Source: Rikenellaceae bacterium
GTDB lineage: Bacteria; Bacteroidota; Bacteroidia; Bacteroidales; UBA932
Length of the DNA stretch: 34,705 bases
NCBI GenBank assembly: GCA_900769735.1
Contig: CAAGHY010000110.1
Location: 1-34,705, forward strand
Direction: 5' to 3'
Below are positions 31,432 to 34,705 of this stretch, piece after piece. The number at the start of each line of letters is the position of its first letter. Position 1 is the first letter of the stretch. The notes beneath the pieces were generated by a model. The model searched no databases. It had not been told where the DNA came from and saw only the letters and a list, made by a program, of their open reading frames with translations. The position numbers and the translations under genes were made by a program.

Positions 31432-34400
31432 ATGAAAAGAGCTATTCTATTTGTGCTTATGGCATTGTGTTCTACAGCAATGTTCGCACAAACAATTACT
31501 GTTAAAGGTACAGTAATTGGCGCGGAAGACAGCCAGCCAGTTATTGGTGCCTATGTACTACAAGAGGGAACAAATAATGGTACATCTACCGACTTGGACG
31601 GTAACTATGTACTGTCTGTTCCAAAAGATGCCAATCTTGTTTTCTCTTCTGTAGGTTTCGCAACACAAGTTGTTCCGGTTAACGGAAGAGCGGTTATCAA
31701 TGTAACTCTTCAGACTGATGCTATGGCATTGGATGAGACTGTGGTAGTTGCATACGGTACTGCAAAAAAAGAGTCCATCACAGGTGCGATCACCAGTGTT
31801 AACTCAAAAGCTTTGGAGAAACGCCCTGTAACCAACGCAGTAGCAGGTTTGGAGGGTATGACTTCAGGTGTGCAGATCAACAACTCATATGGTGAGCCAG
31901 GTGCAACTCCTACTATCCGTATCCGCGGATTCTCTACCATCAACGGTGACAACTCACCTTTGTACGTAGTTGACGGTGTTCCAATGTCAGGTTCATCAAA
32001 TGATATCAACGCCAACGATATTGAGTCTATCTCAATCCTTAAAGATGCTGCTTCAGCTGCTATGTACGGTAACAGAGCATCTAACGGTGTTGTATTGATC
32101 ACTACCAAAAAAGGTAAATCAGACAGATTCACTGTAACAGCTACAACCAACCAGGGTTTCTACACAAGAGGTACTCCTGAGTATGACAGAATGAACGCTG
32201 ACCAGTTTATGGAGACTTATTGGAAATATTTGTACAATGGTCTTGTTTCTCAGCCTTCAAACGCTGGTAAATATACTCCAGAGCAGTTCTCAGCTCTAAC
32301 TACAGACACATTCTGGGGTAACGTGGTTTATAACGTTTACAACAAACCTAACGATCAGGTATTTGATGCTAACGGTAAACTTACTCCTGGTACAACAATG
32401 AAACCTCTTGTTGCAGAGGATTTGGATTGGTACACCCCAGTTGAGCGTATCGGTCACAGACAGGAGTACAACGTAAGCGGTAACGGTGCAACTGAGAAAG
32501 CTAACTTCTATTTCTCTACCAACTATCTAGATGAGAAAGGTTATACCAAACAGTCACAGTTGAAGAGATTCAGCGGCCGTTTGAACGCTTCAATCCAGCC
32601 TAAAAAATGGATCAAAATTGGTACTATGATCAGCGGTAACCACCGTGTAACTGACTATACTTCGCAGAGCTCAAGTACTGGTTATGCCAACCCTATCTAC
32701 TTTGCAAGACATATGGCTCCTATCTTCCCAGTTCACGCTCACGATTTGTCAACTCCTAACGGTGATTACAGACTTGACGCTAACGGTAATAAAGAGTATG
32801 ACTACGGTCAGTACGAGAGCCGTCCACAGAACAACGGCCGCCACGCTATCTATGAGGGCGAGTTGAACTTGGACCAGACTTGGAGAAACACTTTGGAGGG
32901 AACAGTTTACGCTGACATCAACTTCCTTAAAGACTTCAAATTTACCATTAAAGGTAACTTGAACACTATCAACACTGAGAACAGAACTTACGACAATGCT
33001 ATTGTAGGTGACGGTAAAGGTTCAAGCGGACGTGCTTCAAGAACTATCTACAGATACAGAAACTACACTTTCCAGCAGCAGTTGACTTGGAACAGAACTT
33101 TCAATGATGTTCACGATGCTGAGGTATTCCTAGGTCACGAGAACTATGAGTACAGATACAACTATTTGTATGCTTACAAAACTGGTGAGACTTTTGCAAA
33201 CAAATATGGCCTTATCAACTTTGCTAATATGACTGACCTTGAGGACTACTCAAGCGGTTTCAAAACTGAGGGTTACATTGCAAGAGCAAAATACGGTTAT
33301 GATAACAAGATCTTTGCTGAGGCTTCATTCCGTAGAGACGGTTCATCAAGATTCCACCCAGACAACCGTTGGGGTAACTTCTGGTCACTAGGTGGTAGCT
33401 GGATGATCTCAAGAGAGAACTGGATGAAAGATGTTAACTGGGTTGACAATCTAAAACTAAGAGCTTCTTACGGTGAGGTAGGTAACGACGGTTCAGTTGG
33501 ATACTATGGTTATATGGCATTGTATACCCTAACATTCAACGGTGAGAAACCAGCTGCCTACAAAGTACAGAACGAGGCTAGCGATATCGTATGGGAGTCT
33601 TCAAACTCATTTGGTGTTGCTTTAGAGGGTAGATTCTTCAACAGATTCAACTTGGGTGTTGAGTACTATGACAAACGTTCACACGATTTGTTGTTTGACG
33701 TATTCCTACCAGTTTCTGCAGGTGCTGAGTCAACAGGTTCAACTTCTGCAACTGTAACCAAAAACTTGGGTGACATTTCAAACAGAGGTGTTGAGGTTAA
33801 CTTTGACATTGATTTGATGAGAAAGAAAGATTTCAAATGGACTTTCGGTTTCAATGCATCAACTCTTAAGAACAAGATCCTTACATTGCCTGAGCAGAAC
33901 AGAGAGGCTGGTATCATCAACGGTACAAAGAAATATGTTGAGGGTGGTGGAATCTACGACTTCTTCATGTATCAGACTGCCGGTGTTGATATGATGACTG
34001 GTGATGTAATGTACATTTTGGATGAGGAGCTATACTGTGTAGGTCAGGAGGTAGAGGGTAAAACTCTAGTTGCTGATGACTATATCAGAACAATTAACGG
34101 TAAACACTATACTACTACTACTTCTTATGCAATGAAGGATTGGGAGGGTTCAGCTATTCCTGATTTGTTCGGTAGCTTCAACACTGCTATCAACTATAAA
34201 AACTTCTCATTGTCTGCATTGTTCACTTACTCAATTGGTGGTAAGATCTATGACAGCGTTTACTACAGCTTGTTGAGCCCAGGTTTGGGTGCTATGCACG
34301 TTGATTTGTTGAACGCATGGGACGGTGTTCCTGCAGGTATGACTGAGACTTCACCTAACCGTATCCAGCAGGGTGTTATTCCAGTAATTGACAGCTATAA

Positions 34401-34668
34401 GTCAACTTACAACAACTCAACTGCTGACAGAATGTTGTGTGACGCTAGCTACCTAACTATCAAGAACATCAATGCTAGCTATACATTCCCTAGCAAAGTT
34501 TGCCAGAAATTGGATTTGTCTGCAATCACTTTGAGCCTAAGTGCTGAGAACCTATACCAGTTCAACGGCCGTAAAGGTATGAACAACCAGTACTCATTTG
34601 GTGGTACACAGGCTAACTACCTAGGTGCAGCTAGAACATTCTCACTTGGTCTAAACATTACATTATAA
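31432..34668 (+). CDS. SusC/RagA-family TonB-dependent outer-membrane receptor
   Basis: This is a complete 1078-residue SusC-like receptor that imports a ligand, usually a glycan or peptide, through the outer membrane with its SusD partner. Residues 1-20 are a signal peptide. Residues about 22-97 are the carboxypeptidase-D regulatory-like domain (GTVIGAEDSQPVIGAYV, STDLDGNYVLSVPKD). The TonB-box-like ALDETVVVAYG lies at about 98-108, and the plug domain at about 115-230 (IRIRGFSTINGDNSPLYVVDGVPMS, ASAAMYGNRASNGVVLITTK). The beta-barrel fills the rest and ends ARTFSLGLNITL. It has its own strong promoter and 16 CTA leucine codons. The ligand cannot be told from the sequence, and no degradative genes typical of a glycan locus are visible before the window ends. 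Confidence 0.96.
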   Translation: MKRAILFVLMALCSTAMFAQTITVKGTVIGAEDSQPVIGAYVLQEGTNNGTSTDLDGNYVLSVPKDANLVFSSVGFATQVVPVNGRAVINVTLQTDAMALDETVVVAYGTAKKESITGAITSVNSKALEKRPVTNAVAGLEGMTSGVQINNSYGEPGATPTIRIRGFSTINGDNSPLYVVDGVPMSGSSNDINANDIESISILKDAASAAMYGNRASNGVVLITTKKGKSDRFTVTATTNQGFYTRGTPEYDRMNADQFMETYWKYLYNGLVSQPSNAGKYTPEQFSALTTDTFWGNVVYNVYNKPNDQVFDANGKLTPGTTMKPLVAEDLDWYTPVERIGHRQEYNVSGNGATEKANFYFSTNYLDEKGYTKQSQLKRFSGRLNASIQPKKWIKIGTMISGNHRVTDYTSQSSSTGYANPIYFARHMAPIFPVHAHDLSTPNGDYRLDANGNKEYDYGQYESRPQNNGRHAIYEGELNLDQTWRNTLEGTVYADINFLKDFKFTIKGNLNTINTENRTYDNAIVGDGKGSSGRASRTIYRYRNYTFQQQLTWNRTFNDVHDAEVFLGHENYEYRYNYLYAYKTGETFANKYGLINFANMTDLEDYSSGFKTEGYIARAKYGYDNKIFAEASFRRDGSSRFHPDNRWGNFWSLGGSWMISRENWMKDVNWVDNLKLRASYGEVGNDGSVGYYGYMALYTLTFNGEKPAAYKVQNEASDIVWESSNSFGVALEGRFFNRFNLGVEYYDKRSHDLLFDVFLPVSAGAESTGSTSATVTKNLGDISNRGVEVNFDIDLMRKKDFKWTFGFNASTLKNKILTLPEQNREAGIINGTKKYVEGGGIYDFFMYQTAGVDMMTGDVMYILDEELYCVGQEVEGKTLVADDYIRTINGKHYTTTTSYAMKDWEGSAIPDLFGSFNTAINYKNFSLSALFTYSIGGKIYDSVYYSLLSPGLGAMHVDLLNAWDGVPAGMTETSPNRIQQGVIPVIDSYKSTYNNSTADRMLCDASYLTIKNINASYTFPSKVCQKLDLSAITLSLSAENLYQFNGRKGMNNQYSFGGTQANYLGAARTFSLGLNITL

Positions 34669-34684
34669 TTAAAGGAATTTAGAG

Positions 34685-34705
34685 ATGAAAAAGATATTCA
34701 GATTA
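34685..34705 (+). CDS. Start of probable SusD-family lipoprotein (partial)
   Basis: An ATG 16 bases after the susC stop opens a frame MKKIFRL that runs off the window. A basic start followed by hydrophobic residues fits an export signal, and SusC genes are nearly always followed by susD. The assignment rests on context; only seven codons are seen. Confidence 0.6.

Noticed and set aside
34669..34684. Terminator or gene break after susC
   Set aside because: The 16-base gap holds no hairpin; the next ATG follows directly, so susC and the following gene are probably cotranscribed.
1..34705. Mobile elements, prophage, CRISPR array, toxin-antitoxin or restriction genes
   Set aside because: No transposase, integrase, direct-repeat array or defence-type protein is present, and gene spacing and content are those of a stable chromosomal region.

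Overview
The window looks like a chromosomal stretch from a member of the Bacteroidota, most likely the order Bacteroidales. The evidence is a SusC/RagA-type receptor followed by the start of a second export-type ORF (probable susD), an ExbB / small membrane protein / ExbD / ExbD operon, several families typical of the phylum (DUF3127-like, DUF4834-like, GHL10/DUF187-like lipoprotein), and repeated matches to the Bacteroidota -7 promoter element TAnnTTTG. I cannot assign a genus or species. Coding density is high: no gap exceeds about 160 bases, and I see no rRNA, tRNA, insertion sequence, prophage or CRISPR array.

Layout. 7-2070 (minus): an IMPACT/YigZ-family gene followed by pyrB and pyrI, both subunits of aspartate transcarbamoylase. 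2232-3583 (plus): an acidic-tailed pRiA4b ORF-3-like protein and miaA, ended by a hairpin that also faces the convergent recQ (3663-5864, minus). 5956-9431 (plus): kdsD (Kdo precursor synthesis), nhaA, an FKBP-type lipoprotein isomerase and a DUF3127-like protein. 9540-18909 (plus): a tightly packed run of eight genes with its own promoter and a strong terminator, holding an anchored 764-residue protein of unknown function, a DUF4834-like protein, an MsbA-type ABC exporter, an acyl-CoA synthetase-like ligase, dCMP deaminase, a C-terminal processing protease, rpiB and truB. 18993-20042: queA as a single unit. 20196-23116: dprA, tatD and type I asparaginase. 23236-25498: the ExbB/ExbD operon. 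25592-29151: three exported enzymes (alkaline phosphatase, GHL10-like glycosidase, SGNH hydrolase). 29177-31313: asnS and a TonB-like energy transducer. 31432 to the end: a SusC-family receptor and the first codons of what is probably susD.

How the genes fit together. Two themes stand out among the housekeeping genes. One is the outer-membrane energy-coupling machinery: ExbB, two ExbDs and an extra four-helix membrane protein, then 5 kb further on a TonB and a TonB-dependent receptor. The ExbB/ExbD operon and susC share a codon habit (frequent CTA leucine) that their neighbours lack. The other is envelope building: Kdo precursor synthesis, the lipid-type ABC exporter, acyl activation, and periplasmic folding and proteolysis. 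tRNA maturation and charging (miaA, truB, queA, asnS) recurs along the window.

The region is mainly conserved housekeeping sequence. I do not see a clear new defence, mobile or biosynthetic system. The best candidates for undescribed biology are the 764-residue anchored protein with propeller-like repeats, the small membrane protein inside the ExbB/ExbD operon, the DUF3127-like protein with an SSB-like tail, and the overlap of terminators with the following promoters.
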